The notes: generated by a model from the sequence alone, not told the origin. A stretch of DNA of 48,123 nucleotides from Clostridia bacterium (GCA_017430145.1 JAFRNP010000014.1:1-48123); one strand, 5' to 3'. Shown: positions 16,288-24,305, numbered from the stretch's first letter. A program made the numbers and translations.

Positions 16288-16323
16288 CTCCCGAAGCTGT
16301 CTTAAATGCAGCTCCGGGAGTTT
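16288..16323 (+). terminator. Hairpin terminator after the MATE remnant
   Basis: Stem CTCCCGAAGCTG (16288-16299) with CAGCTCCGGGAG (16309-16320), one mismatch, followed by TTT. The A-run before it (16276-16280) could also serve the minus strand. Confidence 0.65.
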
Positions 16324-16412
16324 ATCGTATAGTCACGACCGTCTGCGGCGCAGACGCAAACCATTTTTCCGTCTGATCCGTCGGTGTGCGCAGTTTTGCC
16401 TTTCTTCTCCTG

Positions 16413-16832
16413 TCAGATCCGTTTTGCGTGGACGGCGCGTTCAATGCCCGGGATCGGGAGTGTCGGGGGCTTTACGCCTGTGGCGCATACCACAACGTCC
16501 GGGGCGAGGGCGAGGATCTCCGAACGCGTCAATTCTTTTCCCTGCCGGACCCGGACGCCGGTAAGTTCCGCCATGCCGGGAATGTATTTGTCGTCGTCGA
16601 TCACCAGCATGCCTTTCGTATTGAGGCCCAGCGGCGCGTCCACGCAGGTGACCTCCACAACCACGGCGCCGACGCCTCCGTTTGCGCGCGCCGCGTAATG
16701 GTTCAGCACGGCCTTGTTTACAAAGCCGCCGTCCGACTGGCTCATGCCCATCGCCGCCATAACGACGCGGTTTCTCAGGGTGACGCTTCCGATATTGACC
16801 GGGGAAAACAGATGCGGATATTTGGGGCGCAT
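16413..16832 (-). pseudogene. Old-yellow-enzyme-family NADH:flavin oxidoreductase with large internal deletion
   Basis: A 139-residue frame that joins two distant parts of one enzyme. Residues 1-~92 are the start of the OYE barrel (HLFSPVNIGSVTLRNRVVMA, then DDKYIPGMAEL). Residues ~93-139 come from the C-terminal NAD(P)/FAD domain (VRVRQGKELT, APDVVVCATG, PTLPIPGIE). FadH/BaiCD-like enzymes are about 650 residues, so more than 450 are missing although the frame continues across the junction. The short frame stops right after HAKRI. It cannot hold the flavin or cluster sites and is almost certainly non-functional. Confidence 0.8.
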
Positions 16833-16886
16833 GACCGATCCCTCCTTGTTATGTTTTCAGTATAAGGGAAGAATATGAACAATTCA

Positions 16887-17047
16887 GGCAACACCGCATA
16901 ATTCCGGTGTGCGGATTGCGCAGTAGATTTTTTAGTCAGATTGTACAGATTTGACGCCGTCAACCTGGCGGTTGGCAAGGAAAATCTGTGCAGGATGACG
17001 GAATAAAGATCAAGCAAGGCGTGCACCGCGAATTGTGCGGTGTTGCC
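16887..17047. mobile_element. MITE-like element, about 161 bp
   Basis: Terminal inverted repeats begin GGCAACACCGCATAATTC (16887-16904) and end with the complement of GGCAACACCGCACAATTC (17030-17047), matching at 17 of 18 bases. TTCA flanks both ends (16883-16886 and 17048-17051), which fits a 4-base target duplication. Inside, further nested inverted repeats (TGTACAGATTT/AAATCTGTGCA and GCCGTCAACC/GGTTGGC) mean nearly the whole element could fold into one long hairpin. It encodes no protein. The rest of 16833-17190 shows nothing else that I can name. Confidence 0.7.
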
Positions 17048-17191
17048 TTCAATAATAAACAGTAAACAAAGGACGCAAACAATGGATAATCGCCGCATGA
17101 GATGTTAAAATGAAGAAAAAGAACAGATGGAGGGAAAAAACAAATTCCGGTCGATCCTTTCGATATGAAATGCGATACGGATAAAAAACGC

Positions 17192-17228
17192 TTGACAATC
17201 ATAATACTTCGTGATACGATGTATTATG
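17192..17228 (+). promoter_or_regulatory. padR promoter with overlapping operator
   Basis: TTGACA (17192-17197) and TACGAT (17215-17220) lie 17 bases apart. A perfect 8-bp inverted repeat, CATAATAC (17200-17207) and GTATTATG (17221-17228), spans the spacer and -10. PadR proteins typically bind such dyads in their own promoters, so autorepression is likely. Confidence 0.7.
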
Positions 17229-17244
17229 TAAAGGGAGGTATTTT

Positions 17245-17556
17245 ATGGATGCGCAGTTGAAACGCGGTTTGCTGGACGTGTGCGTTCTTGCCGCCATTAA
17301 GGGGGAGGATTCCTACGGTTACAGGATCATAAAGGATCTGAAACCGTATATCGCACTGTCCGAATCAACGCTGTATACCGTTCTCAAACGGCTTGAAAAC
17401 GCCGGCATGCTGACGGTGCGCACGGCGGAGCATGACGGCAGGCTCCGGAAATACTACCGGATCACGGACGTCGGCTTAAGGCGTCTTGAAGACTTCAAAA
17501 ACGAGTGGAAAGAAGTCATATCGATCTATCAGTACGTTGCCGAGGGGGGCGCATGA
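17245..17556 (+). CDS. PadR-family transcriptional regulator
   Basis: A 103-residue PadR winged-helix repressor. Visible are the opening LKRGLLDVCVLAAIKGED, the recognition region LSESTLYTVLKRLENAGML and the wing GRLRKYYRITDVGLRRLEDF. It belongs to the short PadR class with one C-terminal helix. AGGGAGGTATTTT precedes the start. It overlaps the DUF1700 gene by 4 bases (ATGA) and heads the PadR-DUF1700-DUF4097 operon, a common Firmicute arrangement linked to envelope stress. It is probably autoregulated through the dyad in its promoter; the effector is unknown. Confidence 0.93.
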   Translation: MDAQLKRGLLDVCVLAAIKGEDSYGYRIIKDLKPYIALSESTLYTVLKRLENAGMLTVRTAEHDGRLRKYYRITDVGLRRLEDFKNEWKEVISIYQYVAEGGA

Positions 17557-18152
17557 TGAATAAGGAGCGTTTTTTGTCCGAATTGAAAAGCGGCCTGTCG
17601 GGGCTTTCCGAGGCAGACGCGCAAGAGCAGATCCTGTTTTACAGCGAGATGATCGACGACCGCATGGAGGAAGGCATGACCGAGGAGGAAGCGGTTGCCG
17701 CGATCGGCGATGCAAACGTCATCGCGGCGCAGACTACGGCGCGGATCGTGTCTGCAGAGCCGGAGGAAAAAACGGGCGCGCCGAAACGAAGCCGCAGGCC
17801 GTGGGAGATCGTGCTTATCGTTTTGGGCTTTCCCGTGTGGTTCCCGCTGCTTGCCGCAGCCGCCGTCGTCGTGCTGTCTCTGTTTATTGTTTTATGGGCG
17901 CTGATCCTGTCGCTGTGGGCGGTCGAAGTGTCCCTTTGTGTGTCGGTTCCCGGTGCGGTCGCCCTGGCTGCGGTGTATTTTATGCGCACAAACGCTTTGG
18001 TCGCGCTGATGGCGCTCGGCGCCGGGGCGGTTTTGGCAGGGCTTTCGATCTTTGGGGCCTTCGGCTGTTTGGCGGCAACGAAGGGCGCATGGCGGCTGAC
18101 AAAATCTGCGGTCGGTAAATGCGGATCCATGTTCGGCGGAAAGGGGAGATAA
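17553..18152 (+). CDS. DUF1700 (HAAS-domain) membrane protein
   Basis: A 199-residue protein. The N-terminal ~70 residues match the cytoplasmic helical DUF1700/HAAS domain (FLSELKSGLSGLSEADAQ, FYSEMIDDRMEEGMTEEEAV, IGDAN). Three or four hydrophobic segments follow (about 95-180). The start is ATG 17553, overlapping the padR stop, or the adjacent ATG at 17556. Such proteins occur with PadR and DUF4097 partners and are thought to link membrane state to the regulator; this is known by association rather than mechanism. Confidence 0.85.
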   Translation: MMNKERFLSELKSGLSGLSEADAQEQILFYSEMIDDRMEEGMTEEEAVAAIGDANVIAAQTTARIVSAEPEEKTGAPKRSRRPWEIVLIVLGFPVWFPLLAAAAVVVLSLFIVLWALILSLWAVEVSLCVSVPGAVALAAVYFMRTNALVALMALGAGAVLAGLSIFGAFGCLAATKGAWRLTKSAVGKCGSMFGGKGR

Positions 18153-18154
18153 AA

Positions 18155-19114
18155 ATGAAAAAGAGATGGCTGATCGCAGGAGCGGTCCTTGTTTCGGCAG
18201 GGCTCGTGCTGTTTTGTGCGGCATATTTTGCCGGGGGATCGGATCTTTCAACCCTCGATCCCGTAAAATACGTATCGAAAACCTATACCGTGGACGACGC
18301 TTTTGAACGCCTGGAGATCACCGCCGGGGATACGGATATTACGTTTGCGCCGTCCACGGACGGAAAGTGCAGCGTCGTCTGTACGGAAAGAGAAAAGATG
18401 GGGTATTCGATCCGGACCGAAAACGGGAAGTGCCGGATCACGACGGCGGATGAACGGAACTGGTACGACCATCTGACTTTTTTTTCAAAGACCTGCTCGA
18501 TGACGGTGTATCTTCCGGAGGCGCATTACGCGGGCGTATCCGTTGACAGCGGGACGGGCGACGTTTCGGTCCCGGAAACCTTTTCCTTTGATGCGGCCGA
18601 GATCACGGCGGACACCGGCGACGTAACGTGCAGGGCGGACGTGAAGGGGGCGCTGCGGATCGTAACCGATACGGGCGATATCAGGCTCGACGGCATAAAG
18701 GCGGGCAGCATCGGCCTTACGGTATCCACCGGACGGATCGACGCCGGCGCTATTCGCTGCGACGGGGAATTTTCTGTGGAGATCAGCACCGGCGACGCGT
18801 ATCTTACGGACGTACGCTGTTCGGGCCTTCGCTCCCGCGGGAGCACAGGCAGACTGACGCTGACCGATACGGTCGCCGCCGGCGCCTTCGATCTGGAAAG
18901 AAGCACGGGCGACGTGCGCTTTGACAACTGCGACGCCGGGACGATCACCGTAAAAACCTCCACCGGCGACGTCACGGGGACGCTGCAAACGGAAAAGGTG
19001 TTCCTTGTGGATACGTCCACCGGCGACGTTCACGTCCCCGATACGGCCTCGGGCGGCAAATGCGAGGTCAGGACGTCCACAGGCGATATTGAGCTGAAAA
19101 TGGCGGACCGCTGA
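18155..19114 (+). CDS. DUF4097 family secreted/anchored beta-repeat protein
   Basis: A 319-residue protein with an N-terminal membrane anchor or signal (KKRWLIAGAVLVSAGLVLFC) and a long repetitive domain. Strands repeat the pattern STGDV / DTGDI / STGRI at roughly 20-residue steps (about residues 130-315), typical of a DUF4097 beta-helix-like adhesin domain. The start at 18155 has AAAGGGGAGATAAAA upstream; an earlier in-frame ATG lies inside the DUF1700 gene. It is the third gene of the PadR operon and probably sits outside the membrane. Its function in the family is not established. Confidence 0.88.
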   Translation: MKKRWLIAGAVLVSAGLVLFCAAYFAGGSDLSTLDPVKYVSKTYTVDDAFERLEITAGDTDITFAPSTDGKCSVVCTEREKMGYSIRTENGKCRITTADERNWYDHLTFFSKTCSMTVYLPEAHYAGVSVDSGTGDVSVPETFSFDAAEITADTGDVTCRADVKGALRIVTDTGDIRLDGIKAGSIGLTVSTGRIDAGAIRCDGEFSVEISTGDAYLTDVRCSGLRSRGSTGRLTLTDTVAAGAFDLERSTGDVRFDNCDAGTITVKTSTGDVTGTLQTEKVFLVDTSTGDVHVPDTASGGKCEVRTSTGDIELKMADR

Positions 19115-19169
19115 GCGCGTCTGCGTAAAAATACGATTTTATGTTGAAAACGTCGGTCGGAGGAAAATC

Positions 19170-19385
19170 ATGATGCAAAAAACGGAATACGATCTGAAAA
19201 AAGTCGTAAAGTATCTGCTGTTTACCTTTCTTTTCGCTTACGCCGTGCAGTTCGGCGCGTCGCTGCTTTATAACAACGGGCAAACGTTGATCGGGTAGCT
19301 TACAGTCGCCGCCGGCGCTGAGATCGGGCTGACGCGGGAGGATTGGTACGCTCTCTACCTTGCCGCGGGCTTCCGGCTGCCTTGA
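19170..19385 (+). pseudogene. Truncated CPBP-protease paralogue with in-frame stop
   Basis: Starts at ATG 19170 behind CGGAGGAAAATC and reads 42 residues (ending NNGQTLIG) before TAG at 19296, where the intact gene at 23305 has CAG (Gln). Bases 19212-19313 match 23344-23445 at 100 of 102 positions. Beyond 19313 the similarity stops, and the frame continues into an unrelated tail (LTREDWYALYLAAGF) ending at 19385. All catalytic motifs of the protease are absent. It probably was the fourth gene of the PadR operon. Confidence 0.85.
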
Positions 19386-19410
19386 CATAAAAAACCTGAC
19401 GTTACAATAC

Positions 19411-19472
19411 AAAAAAGAACAGTCCGCCGAAGGGAACGGAACCGGGTTCCCTTCGGCGGCTGTTCTTTTTTA
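19411..19472. terminator. Long bidirectional terminator
   Basis: AAAAAAGAACAG and CCGCCGAAGGGAAC (19411-19436) pair with GTTCCCTTCGGCGG and CTGTTCTTTTTT (19445-19471) in a stem of over 25 bp with A- and T-runs at both ends. It closes the PadR operon. Bases 19473-19682, between it and the metacaspase gene end, contain a small hairpin (AACTGCTC/GAGCAGTT, 19483-19505) and no gene that I can support. Confidence 0.9.
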
Positions 19473-19682
19473 TTGTATAGGAAACTGCTCGCGTTGTGAG
19501 CAGTTTGCATACAACAAGAAACACCTTTTTGCCCCCAAGATCGGGGGACGGGGTTTTGATATCCCGAAGGCATTTTCTTATCGTCATGTTGATCTGCAAG
19601 CGCGCTCGTCCTTTGAAAACGGCAGGCTTTTACGGCCGACCTTCCGCACAAAAATCGGACCGCTTGAACCGGCAGGAGGCAG

Positions 19683-22316
19683 TCAGACCCAAGTGGAAGG
19701 ATCGTCCAATTCAACGCTGGCGCGCAGGATCCTTCTTGCGTCGTCTGCTCCGACGGCCCTGTCGCCGTTCGTGTCGCACGCAAAACAGGCTAAGCTGTCT
19801 TCGGGATAGTTTTCGAGGTCCACAGATCTGCGAAGCGCCAGCCGCGCGTCGTCTGCTCCGATTATCCCGTCGTTATTAACGTCACCGCGTGTTACTGAGG
19901 ATCTGCATTTCGTACAAACATAAGTCATTCCTTGAATGGCCGTCGACGGATCGCCGTTTGCGGGGATCAGAGAATGCTGCGTCCGGAATTTTGCCGTCAT
20001 CGTCACAGACGAAATTACGGGGAACCTGTAATCCTTGTGGTCGGTAATAAGCGTTCCGTCTATGTACCAACCCTGGAATTCGCTGCAGACGGTACGCTCC
20101 GCTTGAACGGTAACATAGTCGCCTCTGACTGCGGTCACGGAGGCGGATACCTTTCCGTCTCCTTCTGCCTGTACCGTTATCTGTTCGTTCCTGATATCTT
20201 CCACGGGCATAAACTCTGCAGGGGCGATAATGCTGTCGCCGGAGGATAAGGTGTAGTTTTCAAGCTCGAAGGTCTCCGGATCGAGTACGCCTTCGTATGA
20301 ACTCCCGGGCGTCAGCGGAAGATCGTAGTAATTGACGCGCTGGATCTCTCCCAATGCGCCGTCGATTTCGGAGACCGTATAATCCATTGTGCCCGTGTCA
20401 TATCCGATGAGTTCGATTCTGTAATCCGCGTCGGACAGGGTGAAGAAGCTCTTTTCATAGCCAACGACTGTCATTTTGAGGACGTCGGTATTTTTCCGGA
20501 TTTTATTGTTTATGATCTGCCCCAAAAGCTTGCCGGTTGCATTATCGTAGACGTTGACGTTAACAGGACAGTTCAGAACATGCTTAAAAGTGGTTCTCGG
20601 CGGGTCGATCTGGTACAGTTTGATATCTGAACCGTATTTTTTTACGGTCATGTCTTTATCCTTTGTTTTCGGGGAAATAAAGTTATACAATTCTTCGAGA
20701 GTGACCGCGACGCTCTTATCCTTGTCCGCTTTCAGTTTATTGTCAAAGAACCCGATGCCTTTTCCGAGATAGTAGGAAAAACAACCGTAGGGCAATTGTC
20801 TGAAAAAAGAGAGTTTCAACGCCTCTTTCGGTTTGCTGGTTTCGTCCTTGCCGCAGGAGGTCAGAACAGAAAAACGGGTCCTTTCTTCCTGCGAAAGATT
20901 CTTAACGCCGTCTGAAATAAAGCCCTCACTGTGGCAGGCGTCAATCAGAACAACTATTTTTCCGTGGATATTGTCAAGAAGCGTTTTTGCGAGAACATCC
21001 CATCCGATGATTTCAACACGGTCGGCGGTGTCGGCCAAGACTAGTCCTGTGGAACTGCCGTGCCCGGAATAGAAAAAGAAGGAGAGATCGCTGTCCCGGG
21101 TTTGTGAAAAAGAATATTTGATTTTCTCTTTAAATGCAGTCGTATCGGTGGGATCATTATCGCAATTGTAAGAGAGAAGATGCTGATCGGATTCTAAACA
21201 GTAATGCCCGTTGAGCGTGTTGCTGCACATACGGGTATAAAACATGGAGATGTCGTTGTCTGTGCCGAAAACGCTGTTATTACTGATTCCGTTGACGCTC
21301 AGCGAAAAGATCCGGGGGATGCCCTTTTTCCGAAGAACGGGAAGGTTGGAAAACGTCCAGACGTTATCAAAGTCCCATCCCAGATCTTCATAGGTGCTCT
21401 GTTTCCCGGATTCTTCTGTTGTGATGACGGCGGCCGATTTGTTGGGCATGTCTGCCGCCAGACGGTCAATGACCCTGTTGTTTGTCAGTGTGGAATAAGG
21501 ACAGATTACGTCCCTGAATATCCTTGTCCTTCCCTCTATCGTCACAGAATCGGTCAGGGCGACGCAATTGGATATTTTACCGCTGCCGGACCCGACGATC
21601 CCGCCGCAATAAATATAAGAGTTTGTGCTTTGCGCATACAGAGAACCGGCGGCATAACAGTTTTCAATGATCGACGTAGCGTCCCACGAGGCAATGCCGC
21701 CGACCATCGTATTCTGATTATCCGCCTTCGCCGAAATGGAAGCGACCGCATAGCAATTCCTGATAATGGATTTGTCGCAGCAGCCGAACGCGGATGCGCG
21801 CGCAAACGAATTGTTTGTTGTCTGCGCCGAAACACTGCCGGTGAAGTAACAGTTTTCAACCGTCGTCATGTTGAACAGCTCGCCGGCAAAGCCTGCTGCG
21901 TGGCAAAAGGACGCATTTCTTGTCAGGCTTCCCGTCACATGGGAGGAGACAGAGGCGTTGACGATTCCAAGGTTCTTTATGGTCGCGCCGCTGACAACAG
22001 AGAACAGAGCGGCGTTGACCGGCCTTGTCCCGTCGGAGGCATCTGCAACAACCCTGACCGTCAGATTCCGGATTTCGAAACCGTTGCCGTCAAGCGTCCC
22101 GGTAAAGGGTTCCGTGCTGCTCCCGATCGGCATCCAGGAGCTGTAGCCGGACAGATCGATATCGTTTTTGAGAACGTAATGGGCGTCCGGCTTATTTCTG
22201 ATCAGGCTGAGCTCATCAGGGGTCGTGATCTCATAGATGGTCTTCGCCGAGCTCACAAGCGGGAGCGACAGAATCAAAATCAAAAGGCAGAGTAAAACGG
22301 AAACGTTTTTTTTCAT
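19683..22316 (-). CDS. Secreted metacaspase-like (C14) protein with dockerin domain
   Basis: An 877-residue exported protein. In order: signal peptide (KKNVSVLLCLLILILSLPLV); an N-terminal GLUG/beta-helix-like repeat region (about 40-290) with recurring NCY(F/A) and GGI motifs; a caspase-fold peptidase with catalytic His in FYSGHGSS (His419) and Cys in IDACHS (Cys461); a divergent InlB-type repeat (about 740-800, AERTVCSEFQGWYIDG); and a C-terminal type I dockerin of two calcium loops (GDVNNDGIIGADDARL and CDTNGDRAVGADDARR). Dockerins bind cohesins, so the protease may dock on a surface complex. Start 22316 is chosen because GAGGG precedes it, the signal peptide begins there, and the promoter's start site would fall downstream of the earlier ATG (22352). 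Slightly lower GC than its neighbours. Confidence 0.9.
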   Translation of the reverse strand: MKKNVSVLLCLLILILSLPLVSSAKTIYEITTPDELSLIRNKPDAHYVLKNDIDLSGYSSWMPIGSSTEPFTGTLDGNGFEIRNLTVRVVADASDGTRPVNAALFSVVSGATIKNLGIVNASVSSHVTGSLTRNASFCHAAGFAGELFNMTTVENCYFTGSVSAQTTNNSFARASAFGCCDKSIIRNCYAVASISAKADNQNTMVGGIASWDATSIIENCYAAGSLYAQSTNSYIYCGGIVGSGSGKISNCVALTDSVTIEGRTRIFRDVICPYSTLTNNRVIDRLAADMPNKSAAVITTEESGKQSTYEDLGWDFDNVWTFSNLPVLRKKGIPRIFSLSVNGISNNSVFGTDNDISMFYTRMCSNTLNGHYCLESDQHLLSYNCDNDPTDTTAFKEKIKYSFSQTRDSDLSFFFYSGHGSSTGLVLADTADRVEIIGWDVLAKTLLDNIHGKIVVLIDACHSEGFISDGVKNLSQEERTRFSVLTSCGKDETSKPKEALKLSFFRQLPYGCFSYYLGKGIGFFDNKLKADKDKSVAVTLEELYNFISPKTKDKDMTVKKYGSDIKLYQIDPPRTTFKHVLNCPVNVNVYDNATGKLLGQIINNKIRKNTDVLKMTVVGYEKSFFTLSDADYRIELIGYDTGTMDYTVSEIDGALGEIQRVNYYDLPLTPGSSYEGVLDPETFELENYTLSSGDSIIAPAEFMPVEDIRNEQITVQAEGDGKVSASVTAVRGDYVTVQAERTVCSEFQGWYIDGTLITDHKDYRFPVISSVTMTAKFRTQHSLIPANGDPSTAIQGMTYVCTKCRSSVTRGDVNNDGIIGADDARLALRRSVDLENYPEDSLACFACDTNGDRAVGADDARRILRASVELDDPSTWV

Positions 22317-22350
22317 TGGTCGTACCCTCGGTTTTTCATAAATTTTATTC

Positions 22351-22379
22351 ATTATACATTAGATGCTCGGAAAATGCAA
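22351..22379 (-). promoter_or_regulatory. Promoter of the metacaspase-dockerin gene
   Basis: On the minus strand TTGCAT (22374-22379) and TATAAT (22351-22356) are 17 bases apart, about 35 bases before the start at 22316. Confidence 0.65.
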
Positions 22380-22520
22380 GCCGAATCCATATACTGCTTG
22401 AAAAACGGAATCTTTTATGATACGATGCTTTATGGAAACCGAAAACGGTGAAACGGCGGCAGAAATACGGAAAAACCGTCCGAAAAAACAAAAACAGAAA
22501 AAATCTCCCTGCGTCAGGGG

Positions 22521-22551
22521 TTGCATATGACGCTGCGTCATATGTTAAACT
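22521..22551 (+). promoter_or_regulatory. merR promoter with 21-bp palindrome
   Basis: A palindrome with 10-bp perfect arms around a single central base occupies 22524-22544 (arms CATATGACGC and GCGTCATATG). It overlaps TTGCAT (22521-22526) and lies in a 19-base spacer before TAAACT (22546-22551). A long spacer with a central dyad is the hallmark of MerR-controlled promoters. Confidence 0.7.
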
Positions 22552-22574
22552 TGACGTAAAGGAGGTGAAACTCT

Positions 22575-23318
22575 GTGTCCGAATACACGACAGGAGAACT
22601 TGCAAAGCTCTGCGGCGTGACCGTGCGCACGGTGCAGTATTACGATAGCCGGGGGATCTTAATTCCCGGCAGACTGACCGAAGGCGGCAGACGGCTGTAT
22701 TCCGAGGACGACCTGAAACGGATGAAGATCATCTGTTTCCTCCGCGAGCTGGGACTTCCGATCGACGCGATCGGTCAGCTGCTTTCCGAAGAAGACCCGG
22801 GCAGCGTCATTTCTCTGCTGCTTGACCGGCAGGAGGCGACGCTGAAGGGAGAGATCGGCGAACGGGAGGAAAAGCTGCAAAAGCTTACGGAGCTGAAAAC
22901 AGGCCTCAAAGGCATAAGTGAATTCTCCATCGATTCCATCGGCGACATAGCGTACGTTATGACCGGCAGAAAAGAACTGCGCAGGTTCCGTATTTTGATG
23001 CTGCTGACCTCGATCCCGCTGGGCGTGCTGCAGTTGTCGTCCATCATCCTGTGGGCGACAAAAGGGATCTGGTGGCTGTTTGTCGCATACGTCCTCGTCG
23101 CCGTCCCGTATTCCATCCTGTTTTCGCGCAGGTACTTCCGGAAAACGGCGTACATCTGTCCTTCTTGCCACACGGTCTTTCAGCCGACGCTGAAAGAAGC
23201 GCTGTTCTCAAAACATACCTTTTCCACCCGAAAGCTTACCTGCCCTGCGTGCGCCCACCGCGGTCTCTGCGTGGAGGCCGCAGCCTCAACGGAGGAGAAA
23301 AAAGATGACAAAAAATGA
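22575..23318 (+). CDS. MerR-family regulator with membrane segments and zinc ribbon
   Basis: A 247-residue protein starting at GTG 22575 behind a perfect AAAGGAGGTGA. Residues 1-75 form the MerR winged helix (YTTGELAKLCGVTVRTVQYY, GGRRLYSEDDLKRM). A coiled region (80-115) is followed by two membrane helices (about 138-185) and a C-terminal zinc-ribbon-like pair, CPSCH and CPACA. A DNA-binding domain tethered to the membrane suggests direct sensing of envelope state. It overlaps the CPBP protease gene by 14 bases, so the two are co-translated, and it probably controls its own promoter. Confidence 0.88.
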   Translation: MSEYTTGELAKLCGVTVRTVQYYDSRGILIPGRLTEGGRRLYSEDDLKRMKIICFLRELGLPIDAIGQLLSEEDPGSVISLLLDRQEATLKGEIGEREEKLQKLTELKTGLKGISEFSIDSIGDIAYVMTGRKELRRFRILMLLTSIPLGVLQLSSIILWATKGIWWLFVAYVLVAVPYSILFSRRYFRKTAYICPSCHTVFQPTLKEALFSKHTFSTRKLTCPACAHRGLCVEAAASTEEKKDDKK

Positions 23319-24231
23319 TTTTAATAAGAAGCAGCTTATAAAATATCTGCTGTTTACCTTTCTTTTCGCTTACGCCGTGCAGTTCGGCGCGTCGCTGCTT
23401 TATAACAACGGGCAAACGTTGATCGGGCAGCTTACGGTCGCCGCCATGATGTTCGTCCCGGCGCTCGGCGTACTGTTTTCCGGCGCAAAGCTGAAGGAGA
23501 TGGGCTGGAAGCCGGCGTTTCGTCAGAACGTCCGGCATTACCTGATCGCGTGGCTTTCGCCCGCGGTCCTCACAGCCGCCGGCGCCGCTCTCTATTTTTT
23601 GGTTTTTCCGGGGCATTTCGATCTCAGCGGCAATTACGTGACGGCGCTTGCAGGGGAGGATGCCCTCCGGCAGATGGAGGCGCAGGGCCTGACCTATCCC
23701 GTCATGGTCCTTATCAGCGCGGCAAGCAGCGTCTTTTACGCGCCCCTGATCAACACGTTCGTGGCGCTTGGGGAGGAGATCGGCTGGCGGGGCTTCTTGT
23801 ATCCGCAGCTCAAAGCGCGGTTCGGCACGCCGAAAGGCAGGGCCCTCGGCGGCGTGATCTGGGGCATGTGGCACTGGCCGCTCATCTGGCTGATCGGCTA
23901 CGAGTACGGCGCCGCCGCGGGAAATAAAGCCGGGTACTTCGGCTTCCCCGTCGTTGGTATGCTGCTTTTTTGCGTCATCACGGTAGGTTGGGGCGTTATG
24001 CACGACTGGCTGTATGAAAAAAGCGGAAGCATCTGGGCGCCGGCGCTCTTTCACGGCGCCATCAACGCGGCGGGAACGATTCCGCTTGCGGTCTGCCTGA
24101 CCGATACCGGTTCCGCGCGTCTGCTGGGGCCGGCGCCTATGGGCATTCTTGCGGGGCTGCCGTTTCTGATCGCTGCCGCCGTGCTTTTGGCGCAGAAAAA
24201 GAAACCTGACGGAGAAAAAGAGGCCGCATGA
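23305..24231 (+). CDS. CPBP-family intramembrane metalloprotease (Abi/CAAX-like)
   Basis: A 308-residue multi-spanning membrane protein. The glutamyl-protease motifs are intact: EEIGWRGFLYPQL, GMWHWPLI, and HGAINA in a later helix. Eukaryotic relatives cut CAAX proteins; bacterial members are tied to bacteriocin immunity or membrane-protein processing, and the substrate here is unknown. GGAGGAGAAAAAAG precedes the start, inside the end of the MerR gene. Its 5' part shares a near-identical 102-base block with the dead copy at 19212-19313. Confidence 0.92.
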   Translation: MTKNDFNKKQLIKYLLFTFLFAYAVQFGASLLYNNGQTLIGQLTVAAMMFVPALGVLFSGAKLKEMGWKPAFRQNVRHYLIAWLSPAVLTAAGAALYFLVFPGHFDLSGNYVTALAGEDALRQMEAQGLTYPVMVLISAASSVFYAPLINTFVALGEEIGWRGFLYPQLKARFGTPKGRALGGVIWGMWHWPLIWLIGYEYGAAAGNKAGYFGFPVVGMLLFCVITVGWGVMHDWLYEKSGSIWAPALFHGAINAAGTIPLAVCLTDTGSARLLGPAPMGILAGLPFLIAAAVLLAQKKKPDGEKEAA

Positions 24232-24253
24232 CCGGAAACCATCCGGCGGCAGG

Positions 24254-24293
24254 TAAAAAAATCCCCCATCCTGCAAAAAACAGGATGGGGGAT
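24254..24293 (-). terminator. Terminator after the 24.3-kb membrane protein gene
   Basis: A 13-bp perfect stem ATCCCCCATCCTG (24261-24273) with CAGGATGGGGGAT (24281-24293). On the minus strand it is followed by a T-run (plus-strand A-run 24255-24260). It also lies just past the CPBP protease gene, which converges on it. Confidence 0.85.
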
Positions 24294-24305
24294 CGCGTTT
24301 TGCCG

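Noticed and set aside
19402-19599. A 65-codon minus-strand frame past the metacaspase gene.
   Set aside because: It runs through the terminator stem, has no ribosome site, and shows no domain.
23236-24276. A 346-codon minus-strand frame opposite the CPBP protease.
   Set aside because: It shares a peptide with another antisense frame only because both lie over the 102-base repeat; the plus-strand gene is clearly real.
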